A stretch of 64,000 nucleotides of DNA from Terrirhizobium terrae (GTDB taxonomy: Bacteria; Pseudomonadota; Alphaproteobacteria; Rhizobiales; Rhizobiaceae), in assembly GCF_030323265.1 (NCBI RefSeq), contig NZ_CP104990.1:62001-126000 (forward strand), given 5' to 3'. Of the stretch, positions 1-10,143 are shown piece after piece. Numbering within the stretch: the stretch's first letter is position 1; each line of letters begins with the position of its first letter. Under the pieces are notes generated by a model. It was given only the letters and a program-made list of their open reading frames with translations. It made no database searches and was not told the origin of the DNA. Made by a program: the position numbers and the translations under genes.

Positions 1-434
1 CAGGATATCGCCCGGCTGCGGCTGCAACTCGTCGACGATCGCATAATCCCAGGTGCCCTTGGCGAGAAGCTTGCCCTGCATCTCCGGATTGGCGCGCATG
101 TGCTTGAGCGCATTGGATTTATGCCAGTTGGGCGAGCCCGGGCCGCCGGCCTCGACATAGTCCTTGTCCCAGCCGTTCTGGAAATAGATGACCTGCACGC
201 CATTGGCGCGGGCGGCATCCAGCGTCTTTTTGATATTGTCGATCGTGCCCTTGGCGCCGGAAATATCGAAGCCGGCGAGATCGACATAGCCGCCTTCGGT
301 CGAATAGGCGTTCTGCATGTCGACGACGACGACGGCGGTTTCCGACGGCTTGATCGAGATCGGCTCGGGTCTTGCGGGAAGCGTGACGCTGTCGAGACGG
401 CTTTCGGGAGCCCTGTATCCTGCAACCGCCACCA

Positions 435-435
<1 letters not shown>
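1..435 (-). CDS. rutB: RutB, ureidoacrylate/peroxyureidoacrylate amidohydrolase (C-terminal part off window)
   Basis: The first 145 codons are present; the rest lies beyond the left edge. RutB belongs to the isochorismatase-like cysteine hydrolases and cleaves the ureidoacrylate produced by RutA, releasing carbamate and aminoacrylate in the cytoplasmic Rut pathway for uracil. What is visible is the hydrophobic strand ending in the catalytic Asp ([10 protein letters not shown], Asp about residue 39) and the family-typical segment [19 protein letters not shown]. The catalytic Cys would lie off-window. Its ATG overlaps the rutA stop by one base (TAATG), so the two are translationally coupled, in the rutA-rutB order known from other rut operons. 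Confidence 0.9.
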
Positions 436-1526
<1,091 letters not shown>

Positions 1527-1671
1527 GTCGACTCCTTCACCCTTTGGCCGCCGGCGATGCGCCGCGGACTTGCGTTTTGATAAGCAGGAACCGTGCCAGG
1601 TGAAGTTTTGACGGGATTTCAGAGGGATAGGCGATCCACCGGATTTGGCTGCAAGAACGGGAGTCGGAATT

Positions 1672-1686
1672 TTGACCATTTGATAA
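1672..1686. promoter_or_regulatory. possible RutR operator upstream of rutA
   Basis: The plus strand reads TTGACCATTTGATAA. The RutR consensus is TTGACCA-nn-TGGTCAA, so the left half matches fully and the right half poorly. It sits about 150 bases upstream of the rutA start in otherwise noncoding sequence. RutR is the usual uracil-responsive repressor of rut operons. This is a motif match only. Confidence 0.35.
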
Positions 1687-2408
1687 ATATTTGCCCGATC
1701 CTTGTGCATTGCCTGGCAAAATGGGGTTGTCCATGGCGATCCTTTGGATTTGCCGCGCTTGAACTGCAGACAGACTCCGCCCTTGGCGATCTCTGGCATT
1801 TTTTGATCCTCGGGTTTAACCCGAGGACGGCCGGGGCGCTGAAAGCTGCCTCGTAAGTTTAAGTTTAAAGTGACACCTCTCAGCGCCCCGTTCGGCAGTT
1901 TTTATCCGTGAACTCCGGTTGCTCTGCGGTGAGCGGGACAGTGGGCACGGGGGCGTGTCTCATTCGCGAGTGTCATGCACGCCCTTTTACGGAACCCGAC
2001 CCGGGCCATGACGACCTTGGGTCACGTCATCCACCTGCGCCACGGTTTCCGAACATCCGAGAATGTTCGCGAACGCCCCATGGCGCCATCCCGCCACCCT
2101 CTAATGCCTCACAGGCACGCCCGACGCGCCATAAGGGAAGTGATGCGGGATGTCGGTCCGACTTTCATCCCGCGCCTCCCGGTCGTCGGAGGGCAACCAT
2201 TTTCTCACGGACCCCGATGAGGAAGGTTCACGTCGTCCCTTCATCACCAGTGCCGGCCCCGCCTCGCCGGAACGCCTTCCGGTGTATCCGCGACGGGACG
2301 GGGGGATTGTAGGCATGGTTCGAAAAGGCGTGGATGAAGTTTGTTGTAAAGGATTGATTTTGCTCAAACGGGGTGCCGGAACGTCCCCGGGGATGGCGAC
2401 CCCTCACT
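1687..2408. other. noncoding stretch upstream of the rut operon, nothing recognised
   Basis: More than 700 bases with several short overlapping frames in all phases, none with a recognisable protein or a convincing ribosome site. A GC-rich block around 2150-2330 could form RNA structure, but I cannot assign it to a known RNA family. Together with the repeat at 2409-2573 it separates rutA from the FAD oxidase gene. Confidence 0.4.
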
Positions 2409-2573
2409 TGGAATTTCTAGCACTTAGCCTGCGGCTAAGATGCTGAAATTCCATTCTCCCCCACCAAGGGGGAGATAGGGAGCGTGCGGCACCCGCGAGG
2501 CCTACCTCTCCCCTTGTGGGAGAGGTTACAAAATCAGCATCTTAGCGTCAGCTAAGTGCTAGATTTTGTTGGT
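2409..2573. repeat. composite palindromic intergenic repeat
   Basis: An outer pair of about 30-base arms in inverted orientation, TCTAGCACTTAGC...TAAGATGCTGA at about 2415-2445 and its reverse complement at about 2534-2563. Each arm is itself dyad-symmetric around CTTAGC/GCTAAG. Between them lie two more palindromes, CTCCCCCACCAAGGGGGAG (about 2455-2473) and CCTCTCCCCTTGTGGGAGAGG-like sequence (about 2505-2525). The architecture is that of interspersed palindromic mosaic elements common between rhizobial genes. It could fold into a four-stem RNA. Confidence 0.7.
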
Positions 2574-2641
2574 GAGGGGACAATCACCGCGACACGCCTC
2601 TTTATCCATGCCGCTATGAGCGCCGAGGCTACGTCCGAAAT

Positions 2642-4024
2642 TCACTCAGCCGCAAATATCCGCCCGGGGTTCAAAATACCTGCCGGGTCCAGCAAGCGCT
2701 TGAAGCCCTTCATCAGGATGATCTCTTCCGGCTTGCGGCTGCGCGACAGATAGGGGCGCTTCAACACGCCGATGCCGTGTTCGGCCGAGACGCTGCCCTC
2801 GAATCGGCCGACTGCCTCGTAGAGCGCCTCGGCGGCGGGATAGAGGTCTTCTCCGGCCTTCGACGGAAAGAGCGAGAGGTGGAGGTTGCTGTCGGCCATG
2901 TGGCCATAGGCGATGAAGATGCGGCCGGGTGCGCGGGCTTCGGTCTCGCGGCGCATATGGTCGATCGCCTCGTCCATTCTGGCGGTCGGCAGGCTGACAT
3001 CGAGATGGATGAAGCCCGGCATGGCGGTGTCGAATTCGTAATTCGCTTCACGATAATCCCAGAAGCGCTGCCTGTCCTGCAGCGACTGGGCGATCAGGGC
3101 ATCGGAAATCAGGCCCCGTTCCAGAAGCCCCGACAAGGCTTCAGCGAATTCGTCCTGCGCCGTCTCGTCATTCCCCAGCGCGGCTTCGATCAGGAGCGTG
3201 ATTTCCGCCCGTTCGGCAAAGGGCTCGCGCGTCTTGCCCATGCTGGCGGTGACATCCATGTATTCCCGCCACATGCCCTCGAAAGTGACGAGCCGGCCGG
3301 GGAAAAGACGGTCCAGTTCACCTAGAACTGCGACCGCATCATCGGCGCTTGCGGCGGCGCAAAGCGCGCTCTGATAGGCTGGAAGGGCGGGTGACAGGGA
3401 CAGCGACACGCGGGTGATGACGCCGAGCGTGCCCTCGCTGCCGATCATCAGTTGCGGCCAGTCATAGCCGGTATTGTTCTTCATCAGCTTGTTGAGGCCA
3501 TCGAGCACCGTCCCGTCGGACAGCACGACTTCGAGGCCGAGGACATTGCGGCGCGTCACGCCATAGCGCAATGCCTGCACGCCCCCGGCATTGGTGGCGA
3601 CAGTGCCGCCGATCGTGCAGGTGCCGCGGGCACCGAGATCGACGCCGTAATGCAGGCCGGCATCCTTGGCCGCTTCCTGCACCTTGTAGAGCGGCGTGCC
3701 GGCGCGGGCGATCATGGTGCGGCCGGCGACATCGATCTCTTCGATGCCCTGCAGACGTTCCAGCGAGACGGCTATCTCGCCCTCCTGCGGATGCGCGCCG
3801 CCGGCGAGGCCGGTCATGCCGCCCTGGACGACGACTTTCTGGCCGGCGCTTGAGCAGAGCGACAGGACGGCGGAGACTTCCGCGGTGGTGCCGGGCATGA
3901 CGAGGGCTGCAGGACGGACGGGCGGCATTTCGGCCATGTCGGCCCAGTTTCGATGGGGTATGGCGTCGCCTTCCCGGACAAAATTCTCGCCGACTGCTTT
4001 CTTTAACGCTGCGATCAATTCCAT
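2642..4024 (-). CDS. FAD-binding 2-hydroxyacid oxidase/dehydrogenase (GlcD/Dld type)
   Basis: A 460-residue soluble flavoprotein of the VAO/PCMH family (FAD_binding_4 plus C-terminal FAD oxidase domain). Members oxidise D-2-hydroxyacids such as glycolate, D-lactate or D-2-hydroxyglutarate. FAD-domain motifs are [16 protein letters not shown] (residues 64-79) and [20 protein letters not shown] (134-153), followed by [11 protein letters not shown]. The C-terminal substrate-domain signatures are [15 protein letters not shown] and [14 protein letters not shown]. It is a single gene, with no GlcE or GlcF partner next to it, so the exact substrate cannot be read. GGGGA precedes the ATG. It diverges from the DUF1612-type gene across a mosaic repeat. 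Confidence 0.85.
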   Translation of the reverse strand: MELIAALKKAVGENFVREGDAIPHRNWADMAEMPPVRPAALVMPGTTAEVSAVLSLCSSAGQKVVVQGGMTGLAGGAHPQEGEIAVSLERLQGIEEIDVAGRTMIARAGTPLYKVQEAAKDAGLHYGVDLGARGTCTIGGTVATNAGGVQALRYGVTRRNVLGLEVVLSDGTVLDGLNKLMKNNTGYDWPQLMIGSEGTLGVITRVSLSLSPALPAYQSALCAAASADDAVAVLGELDRLFPGRLVTFEGMWREYMDVTASMGKTREPFAERAEITLLIEAALGNDETAQDEFAEALSGLLERGLISDALIAQSLQDRQRFWDYREANYEFDTAMPGFIHLDVSLPTARMDEAIDHMRRETEARAPGRIFIAYGHMADSNLHLSLFPSKAGEDLYPAAEALYEAVGRFEGSVSAEHGIGVLKRPYLSRSRKPEEIILMKGFKRLLDPAGILNPGRIFAAE

Positions 4025-4083
4025 GCCTGTCCCCGTTTTGCGTCTTGCCGATTTGGTTTTCGGCTTTTGTGACGCCTTTTCCT

Positions 4084-4190
4084 TAGAGCATTTCCGCTTT
4101 TCTTCGAACCGCGAAAAACGCTCTACCTCTTTGTTTCAACGCAATTCCGGACGCAAAACCGATTTCCACTTTTTGCTGGAATTGCTTCGA
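4084..4190. repeat. rhizobial intergenic mosaic element (RIME1-like), copy 1
   Basis: Contains the two-part layout TAGAGCATTTCCGC...CGCTCTA, then ACGCAATTCCGGACGCAAAA...TTTGCTGGAATTGCTTCGA. Each part is an imperfect palindrome. A closely related copy is at 14099-14201 in this window. This pattern is typical of Rhizobiaceae intergenic regions. Here it lies between divergent genes and could separate their promoters. Confidence 0.75.
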
Positions 4191-4271
4191 ACAATCTGTC
4201 GCGGGGAAGCGATTCTGCAATGTCTGTTCGAAACCCGGATATCAGCTTTCGCGACGCTATCGCCGTCCGCT

Positions 4272-5426
4272 ATGATGACGAACGCGAATCCCCGACCAGA
4301 CGATGTTATGCGTTACGATCTTTCCGACTTGCCACTGAAAAGCCTGATGGGCCCGATCGCCCGGGCGACGGCGGCCGTGACACGGCTGGATGAACGCGTT
4401 TCGCGATCGCCCGTGGGGCCGGGATGGCGCGAGCGGTCGCATTTTCTCGATGCTGCCGCTTCGCTGTGGATCGACGGGGAGCTGGTTCATATCGAGGATC
4501 TGGTGCTGCACGATGCCTCGATGGGCATCCGCGCGCCGACGCATGAGCTGACGATAGCCCATGACGTGCTCAGAAGCCGCCGCCGCATTCTCGATCAAGC
4601 GCCGGGCTGGGCGATCAGTCCCGAGGGTTTGAAGCGACTGCGTGGGCGGGCGGGCGAGCCCGAGCCGGTGACTTCAAATGCCGAACCGGCGACCGAGAGC
4701 GAATTCGAGGAGACCGATCCGGACGAGGGTGCCGAGGGGGACCCATTGGCCGACTATCTGGCGGAGGTCGATGCGGCGCTGGCGAGGAGCGAGGCGGCCA
4801 TATCGAATGCGCTGCGGCCGACGGAGGCAGCGCCGGCTCCGCGTCGCGAGCGCGATCCGCTGGTCTACGAGCCGGATTGGGACGAGGATGAGCGGCTGGA
4901 GGAATGGTCGCAGGTTCTGGGCGAAAGCATCGGATTTCCCGCCGTGCTTCGCGCCGCGCTGGTGATGGACGCGTGGAACGGCCTGCAGGTGCTGCAGCAT
5001 GCGCCCTGGATGGGGCGGCTGCTTGCCGCATCGCTGCTGCGGGCGGAGGGGCTGGCGGGAGGCCATCTCGCAACATTGAGCCTTGGGTTGAAGATGATCC
5101 CCCGCGAGCGGCGTGCGAGCCGCAATCGCGATACCCGGCTTGTCGCACTGATCGAGGCGGTTGCCGAGGCAGGCGGGATCGGCCTCAAGGAACATGACCG
5201 GCTTCTCTTGGCACGCCAGCAGCTGAACCACCGGCTTGTCGGGCGGCGCCAGTCGTCGAAACTGCCGCAGCTGATCGATCTCGTCCTGTCGCGGCCGATG
5301 GTGTCTTCCGGCATGATCGCCGAAGCGCTTTCGGTTACGCCGCAGGGGGCGTTGAAGATCGCCTCCGAACTGAACCTTCGCGAACTGACGGGCCGAGGCC
5401 GGTTCCGTGCCTGGGGAATTGTCTGA
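4272..5426 (+). CDS. RHE_PE00001-family / DUF1612 protein with C-terminal helix-turn-helix
   Basis: A 384-residue cytoplasmic protein of a family largely confined to Rhizobiales and often found close to plasmid replication or partition loci; its function is not established. The N-terminal part starts [20 protein letters not shown] and carries [20 protein letters not shown]. An acidic, low-complexity linker follows (about residues 135-200, rich in E, D, A, P), then a helical C-terminal domain ending in a winged-helix-like segment with [21 protein letters not shown]. Tandem ATGs at 4272 and 4275 and a third at 4308 are possible starts; the family core begins at the last. It suggests a plasmid-type or chromid-type replicon. 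Confidence 0.75.
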   Translation: MMTNANPRPDDVMRYDLSDLPLKSLMGPIARATAAVTRLDERVSRSPVGPGWRERSHFLDAAASLWIDGELVHIEDLVLHDASMGIRAPTHELTIAHDVLRSRRRILDQAPGWAISPEGLKRLRGRAGEPEPVTSNAEPATESEFEETDPDEGAEGDPLADYLAEVDAALARSEAAISNALRPTEAAPAPRRERDPLVYEPDWDEDERLEEWSQVLGESIGFPAVLRAALVMDAWNGLQVLQHAPWMGRLLAASLLRAEGLAGGHLATLSLGLKMIPRERRASRNRDTRLVALIEAVAEAGGIGLKEHDRLLLARQQLNHRLVGRRQSSKLPQLIDLVLSRPMVSSGMIAEALSVTPQGALKIASELNLRELTGRGRFRAWGIV

Positions 5427-5611
5427 CCCGCCCGTCTCGTGTCATCCTGCCGTTGCGGATGCAGAGCTATCAAATGGTTGCAGCCGCCTTTGCGCATGAC
5501 CAGACGTGTTGCCGTCGAAATATACAATATGCCTTGAATTCCTTTGCCTAGCTTCGTTCGCGACCGATGCGGAAGACCTTCCGTGTCTCCAGCATAGAAC
5601 GGAGCCGCAGC

Positions 5612-6577
5612 ATGAGCAGTGAGCATCACCTCGAGCTTTCCCGCAGGCAGGCATTGCTTGCGGGCGCCGCATTGTCAGTCGCGATGACCAGTCCGGTCTT
5701 CGCAGCCCAGACTTCATCATCGCACGCAGAAAAAGGGATCGACCATATGACCGAAGCATTCATCAAGACCAAGGATGGCGTCGACATCTTCTACAAGGAC
5801 TGGGGCAAGGGGCAGCCGGTCGTCTTCCATCACGGCTGGCCGCTGTCCGCCGACGACTGGGATACGCAGATGCTGTTTTTCGTGCAGAAGGGCTACCGCG
5901 TCATCGCTCACGACCGCCGTGGCCACGGCCGCTCGTCGCAGGTCAGCGAAGGCCATGACATCGCCCATTACGCCGCCGATGCCGCCGCTCTGACCGAACA
6001 TCTCGACCTGCGCGACGCCATCCATATCGGCCATTCCACCGGCGGCGGCGAGGCCCTGGCCTATGTAGCCCGTCACGGCAAGGGGCGCGTGGCCAAACTC
6101 GTTCTGATGAGTGCCATTCCGCCGCTGATGGTGAAGACCGAGAGCAATCCGGGCGGCCTGCCGATCGAAGTCTTCGATGGCTTGCGCGCTCAGCTTGCCG
6201 CCAATCGTGCGCAGTTCTATCTCGACCTTCCCTCCGGTCCCTTCTACGGCTTCAATCGGCCGAATGCGAAAGTCTATCCGGGCTCGATCCAGAACTGGTG
6301 GCGGCAGGGCATGATCGGCAGCGCCAAGGCCCATTACGAAGGCATCAAGGCGTTTTCCGAAACCGACCTGACCGAGGACCTGAAGAAGGTCGAGGTACCG
6401 ACGCTGGTCATGCACGGCTCCGACGACCAGATCGTACCGATCGACGATTCCGCCCGCCTCTCCGTCAAGCTTCTCAAGCACGGCACGCTGAAGGTCTATG
6501 ACGGCTTCCCGCACGGCATGTTGACGACCCATGCGGATGTCATCAACGCCGATCTGCTGGAATTCGCTCTGAGCTAA
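5612..6577 (+). CDS. Tat-exported alpha/beta hydrolase, non-haem chloroperoxidase/arylesterase type
   Basis: 321 residues. The mature part belongs to the cofactor-free haloperoxidase/esterase family: oxyanion motif [13 protein letters not shown], nucleophile elbow GHSTGGGE (Ser about 142), acid HGSDDQIVP (Asp about 271) and FPHG (His about 301). The N-terminus adds a twin-arginine signal, [16 protein letters not shown] then AFA-like cleavage near residue 32, which most family members lack. After cleavage the protein reads [20 protein letters not shown], the usual family start, so the signal looks like an added export module. The ATG at 5612 has a GGAG upstream. Native substrates of such enzymes are usually esters or peracids; the halogenation name is historical. 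Confidence 0.88.
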   Translation: MSSEHHLELSRRQALLAGAALSVAMTSPVFAAQTSSSHAEKGIDHMTEAFIKTKDGVDIFYKDWGKGQPVVFHHGWPLSADDWDTQMLFFVQKGYRVIAHDRRGHGRSSQVSEGHDIAHYAADAAALTEHLDLRDAIHIGHSTGGGEALAYVARHGKGRVAKLVLMSAIPPLMVKTESNPGGLPIEVFDGLRAQLAANRAQFYLDLPSGPFYGFNRPNAKVYPGSIQNWWRQGMIGSAKAHYEGIKAFSETDLTEDLKKVEVPTLVMHGSDDQIVPIDDSARLSVKLLKHGTLKVYDGFPHGMLTTHADVINADLLEFALS

Positions 6578-6590
6578 TATCCGGACAGGC

Positions 6591-6625
6591 GGGACAGGCG
6601 CCGTTCTCGCGGCGGCGCCTGTCCC
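6591..6625. terminator. bidirectional stem-loop between convergent genes
   Basis: GGGACAGGCGCCG (6591-6603) pairs perfectly with CGGCGCCTGTCCC (6613-6625) across a 9-base loop. It lies between the convergent hydrolase gene (stop at 6577) and thiY (stop at 6638). No strong U tract follows on either strand, so termination efficiency is uncertain. Confidence 0.6.
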
Positions 6626-6637
6626 GTGCTCCCTTCC

Positions 6638-7669
6638 TCAGCGGACCTTGAGGAAGTCGTTGGTGAAGTACGGAGCGAAATCCGGCTTCTCGCGGAGGGC
6701 AGCGCCGCTCGCGTCCTTGAGGATTCCGGCATCGAAGAGATAGGCGCCGATCGCCTCCATCTTGGCCGGGTCGAAACTGCCGATCACGCCGTCGGCCCCT
6801 TTCAGATAATGGCCGTCGATCAGGGCCTGCATCGAGGCAAGTACGAATGCCCGATCGGTCAGGGCATCGCTGTTGGCGCCGATCAGGATGTCGGTTGCAG
6901 CATCCGGCTCACCGTTGGCGAATTCGTAGCCGCGCTGGGTTGCCAACAGGAAGGCGGATGCGGCTTTCGGGTCGGCGGCCAAGAACTTGCTGCTCGACCC
7001 GATCAGCGTCGTGTATTCGTCGGGCACGCCGTGATCCCCGTAGCGGAATGTCCGCTGCTTCACGCCATCGAGCTCGGCCTTGACGCCCTCCCAGGTGCGG
7101 ACTTCGACGGTGAAATCGACGGCGCCGTTGGCGAGCGCCTGATAGGCCGAGGTGCCGAGCGTGACCGTCTCGAATTCGCCCTTGCCGCCATCGTGCCGGA
7201 TCATCGATTTGAGCAGGGCGCTTTCCCATTCCGATCCGAAACCGCCATAGGTCTTGCCGTCGAGATCCTTCGGGCTCTGGATATCCCCACGGTCGGCGTT
7301 GAAGACCACTCGACCCGTTTCCGTCTGGACGATGGCATAGGTGGCGACGAGATCGGCACCGACCGCGCGTTGGGTGAAGAGGCTGATCGTGCCGAATATG
7401 CCGAAATTCGCTACGCCGCTGGCGACGAGGGTGGATGCGGAACTGTCGGTATAGGGCAGGATGTCGACGTCGAGGCCTGCTTCCTTGTAGAAACCTTTCT
7501 CGCGGGCGACGAAGAGGCCGATATGATTGGTGTTCGGCGTCCAGTCGAGGGCGACGGAGACTTTCGTGGCGGCATGGGCCCGCCCGGAAATTGCCGGCAT
7601 GGCGAGGGTGGCGAGGCCGGCCATCGTGGCGCGGCGGGTCAGGTGGAACGGGTTCGTCGTCGGGGTCAT
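6638..7669 (-). CDS. thiY: ThiY-like substrate-binding protein for thiamine pyrimidine precursor
   Basis: A 343-residue periplasmic binding protein of the NMT1/THI5 superfamily. It has a twin-arginine-like signal (LTRRATMAGLATLAMPAISG) and then VALDWTPNTNHIGLFVAREK, the classic start of HMP/FAMP-binding ThiY proteins, followed by GFYKEAGLDVDILPY. It would capture 4-amino-5-hydroxymethyl-pyrimidine or a related thiamine breakdown product for ThiX/ThiZ. It is the last gene of the operon led by the TPP riboswitch and overlaps the thiZ stop by 4 bases. The riboswitch supports thiamine-related rather than sulfonate transport. Confidence 0.9.
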   Translation of the reverse strand: MTPTTNPFHLTRRATMAGLATLAMPAISGRAHAATKVSVALDWTPNTNHIGLFVAREKGFYKEAGLDVDILPYTDSSASTLVASGVANFGIFGTISLFTQRAVGADLVATYAIVQTETGRVVFNADRGDIQSPKDLDGKTYGGFGSEWESALLKSMIRHDGGKGEFETVTLGTSAYQALANGAVDFTVEVRTWEGVKAELDGVKQRTFRYGDHGVPDEYTTLIGSSSKFLAADPKAASAFLLATQRGYEFANGEPDAATDILIGANSDALTDRAFVLASMQALIDGHYLKGADGVIGSFDPAKMEAIGAYLFDAGILKDASGAALREKPDFAPYFTNDFLKVR

Positions 7670-8463
7670 CGGGTAACTTCTCCCTGAAGGTGCGGGCGTT
7701 GCTGATCGTCGTCCTGAGGTGAAAAGAGCGCATCGAGGATCGTGCCCTCGATGGCGGATGCACGGGCGCGGCTGGCGACATCGCGCAGGCGCGGGCGGGG
7801 CAGGGGCACGTCGATGACTTTGGCGAGCGTCGCGGGGCGCGGTGACAGCACGTAGATGCGGTCGGACAGCATGACGGCCTCGCGTACGTCATGGGTGACG
7901 AGGATCACCGTCCAGCGGTGTCTCAGCCACATCTCTTCGAGCCAGAGCTGCATGCGGTTGCGGGTCAGCGCGTCGAGCGCGCCGAAGGGTTCGTCGAGGA
8001 GCAGGATGGAACGGCCCTGGACGACGGTGCGCAGCAGGGCGACGCGCTGGCGCATGCCGCCGGAGAGGGCTGCCGGATAATGCTGTTCGAAACCGGCAAG
8101 TCCGAATTCCTCGAAGAGCGGCTCGACGCGCCGCCGCGCCGCCTTGCGCGACAGGCCCTGCACTTCGAGCCCGAGCGTAGCGTTGTCGAGGATCCGCCGC
8201 CACGGCATCAATGCGTCGCGCTGCGGCATATAGGCGAAGTGGCGGGGGCCGGCGTCGAGCATGTCGCCATCGAAGAGGATCCGCCCACGATCCGGATGAG
8301 CCGCGCCCGTCAATAGTTTGAATATGGTCGATTTTCCGGCGCCGGACGGGCCGACGATCGAGATGAACTGTGAGCGCCCGATCGTCAGCGACAGATCATC
8401 GAGGACGGGAAGGCCGTCATAGCTGAAGGAGACCCGGTCGAGCTGCAGCAGAGGGGATTTCAT
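7666..8463 (-). CDS. thiZ: ThiZ-like ABC transporter ATPase
   Basis: 265 residues. Walker A GPSGAGKST (38-46), Q-loop YMPQRDALMPWR, signature LSGGMRQRVALLR, Walker B ILLLDEPFGALD and switch VTHDVREAV are all intact, so it should be an active ATPase driving the HMP-type importer. The ATG at 8463 overlaps the permease stop (ATGA) and its own stop overlaps the thiY start, giving a tightly coupled block. The frame stays open upstream into the permease region, but that extension is a shadow of the frameshifted thiX. Confidence 0.9.
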   Translation of the reverse strand: MKSPLLQLDRVSFSYDGLPVLDDLSLTIGRSQFISIVGPSGAGKSTIFKLLTGAAHPDRGRILFDGDMLDAGPRHFAYMPQRDALMPWRRILDNATLGLEVQGLSRKAARRRVEPLFEEFGLAGFEQHYPAALSGGMRQRVALLRTVVQGRSILLLDEPFGALDALTRNRMQLWLEEMWLRHRWTVILVTHDVREAVMLSDRIYVLSPRPATLAKVIDVPLPRPRLRDVASRARASAIEGTILDALFSPQDDDQQRPHLQGEVTR

Positions 8464-9265
8464 CGGCGGGCTCCCTCCGTCTCTATGATCCAGGGAGCGA
8501 GGATGCGCTGCAGGAGGAGCGTTGCGCCGAACAGCAAGAGCGTCAGCACCGAGCTGACCATGACGGCGGCAAGCACGAGATCGGCGCGAAAATTGTTCTT
8601 GGCGTTGAGGATGTAGATGCCGAGGCCTTTTGCCGACCCGGCATATTCCGCGAAGATCGCGCCGACCACGGCATAGGTGATGGCGATCCTGAGGCCGGCG
8701 AAGAAATAGGGCAGGGACGAGGAAGCCGGGCCAGCAGGAAGCGCCGCCAGCGCGAGGCGCCCATCGAGCCGAGCAGATCCTCAAGCTCCTTCTCAGTCGC
8801 CGCATAACCTTCGACGAGTGCGACCAGCATGGGGAAGAAGGTGACGAGGGCGACGAGCAGGATTTTCGGCAAAAGGCCGAAGCCGAACCAGAGGACGACG
8901 AGCGGCGCGATCGCCACCATGGGCAAGGTCTGGCTGATGATGAAGATCGGAAACAGCGCCTGCCGCAGGGTCGGGGAGAAGTCGACCGCGACCGACAGCA
9001 CGAAGGCGGCGGCGAGCGACAGGGCGAAGCCGAAGAGGGTAGCGCGCAATGTTGGCAGCAGATTGTCCCAGAGACCCTGCCGGTTCGTCCAGGCCTGTGC
9101 GAAGACGTGCGACGGGGCGGGCAGGGTCGTCGAGGATATGCCGGACAAATCGCAATAGGCTTCCCATGCGAAAAACAGGCAGGCGACGGCGATCAGCGCG
9201 GGCAAGACGCGGATGAGGGAGGCACGAAACGGCGCGGTTCGCCGACGATAGGCGCGTGATGGCAT
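8460..9265 (-). CDS. thiX: ThiX-like ABC permease (frame broken near 8721)
   Basis: A BPD-type inner-membrane permease, 268 residues once one base is restored. The first frame runs from MPSRAYRRRTAPFRASLIRV through LVVLWFGFGLLPKILLVALV (the EAA-loop side) to the GSMGASRWRRFLLARLP region. The sense then jumps to the frame encoding YFFAGLRIAITYAVVGAIFA and continues to IIETEGARR. The break is at plus-strand GG 8721-8722, where one more G gives RLPSSLPYFF. Several hydrophobic segments are visible. It lies between ykoF and thiZ, in the expected ThiXYZ set. Either an assembly base loss or a real mutation; I favour the former. Confidence 0.8.
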
Positions 9266-9286
9266 CGAAATGTCCGTGTTTCGCGG

Positions 9287-9895
9287 TCAGATAGCGGTAG
9301 GGCTGTTGGCCGAAACGGTCAGGTCGATGGTCACATGGCCCTCAGGCGGCCCGAAGCGCACGAAGGCTTCGCCGATCGTGGCGAAAACCGGCGCGGCGTC
9401 ACCGCGCAGCTTGGTGCAGAAGTTCTTCGCCTTGTCGAAGACGCCGGACGTCTTCAGGAAGTCGATGCAGCCATAGATCTCGTCCATGTGCTGGTCGATG
9501 CCGAGCGTATAGAGCGAGAATTGGGCCGCCGCGGGCTGGCCGGATGTGCCGGCCGAGGAGACCGCGGCAAGCGCCTTTGCCTTGCGCTCCTCGAGCGGCG
9601 CCAGCGGGCCGGTCATTTCCGGGACTGCGCAGATCGGATCATCGGGTTCGCCGGGGCATCCGCGGGAGATCGTCGCGTGCAGGACGCAATGCTTGCCGCT
9701 TTTTGCCGCCTCGACGAAGAGGTCGCGCATGGCGGCGAAGACGATGTCGGGCGTGCCGACGATCAGGGTCGAGATGTCGTCGGTCTCGATCCTTAGGCGA
9801 TCGCGGTACGGATCGAACGCCTTCAAAGAGCCGAGAATAACGCCGACGAAATCGTCGGACATGGGGTATAGGGAAATTTGCGCGCCGGAAAACAT
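9287..9895 (-). CDS. ykoF: YkoF-family thiamine/HMP-binding protein
   Basis: 202 residues, no signal peptide. It consists of two tandem ferredoxin-like repeats typical of YkoF: the first begins AQISLYPMSDDFVGVILGSL, the second AAQFSLYTLGIDQHMDEIYG. YkoF binds thiamine or its HMP moiety and is encoded with thiamine-precursor transporters. It is the first gene after the TPP riboswitch, and its ATG is only about 10 bases beyond the aptamer, so the ribosome site (GAGG about 8 bases upstream) is part of the switch. It may act as a cytoplasmic carrier or sensor of the imported pyrimidine; that role is inference. Confidence 0.88.
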   Translation of the reverse strand: MFSGAQISLYPMSDDFVGVILGSLKAFDPYRDRLRIETDDISTLIVGTPDIVFAAMRDLFVEAAKSGKHCVLHATISRGCPGEPDDPICAVPEMTGPLAPLEERKAKALAAVSSAGTSGQPAAAQFSLYTLGIDQHMDEIYGCIDFLKTSGVFDKAKNFCTKLRGDAAPVFATIGEAFVRFGPPEGHVTIDLTVSANSPTAI

Positions 9896-9904
9896 CGCTT
9901 GAAC

Positions 9905-10003
9905 CTCGCTCCGCTGGCATTATCCAGATCAGCTTGAGGGTCCACGGTCTTGGCAACCGCATCTCAGCCCCGGCAATACGGAGCACCCCTGTCGGCGCAA
10001 GTG
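9905..10003 (-). promoter_or_regulatory. TPP riboswitch (THI element)
   Basis: On the minus strand the sequence contains, in order, the conserved TPP aptamer blocks: ACAGGGGTGCTCCG, GGGGCTGAGATGCGG, ACCCTCAAGC, and GATCTGGATAATGCCAGCG. These are the P2/P3 and P4/P5 sensing arms. The 3' arm ends next to GCGAGGTT, the ykoF ribosome site, so TPP binding most likely blocks translation initiation of ykoF-thiXZY. No terminator hairpin with a U tract separates it from the ATG. Confidence 0.95.
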
Positions 10004-10143
10004 ATAGATCAACTGCGGGGTGAAGCGCAAGCGGGTTTGTTTCAGATGTCATCGAAAAGGCGGGATGGGCGATGAGGCCCCGTCTTAAATCCATTTTGAA
10101 ACAGAATCTTATGGGCATTTCATCATGCGATACCTCATAGGGA

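Noticed and set aside
3452..3900. Open frames on the plus strand inside the FAD oxidase gene
   Set aside because: They are high-GC shadows of the minus-strand gene, with Arg/Ala-rich, non-conserved sequence and no ribosome site.
6626..7687. A 353-codon plus-strand frame opposite thiY
   Set aside because: The minus strand encodes a clear ThiY protein with signal and family motifs; the plus-strand translation has no recognisable domain.
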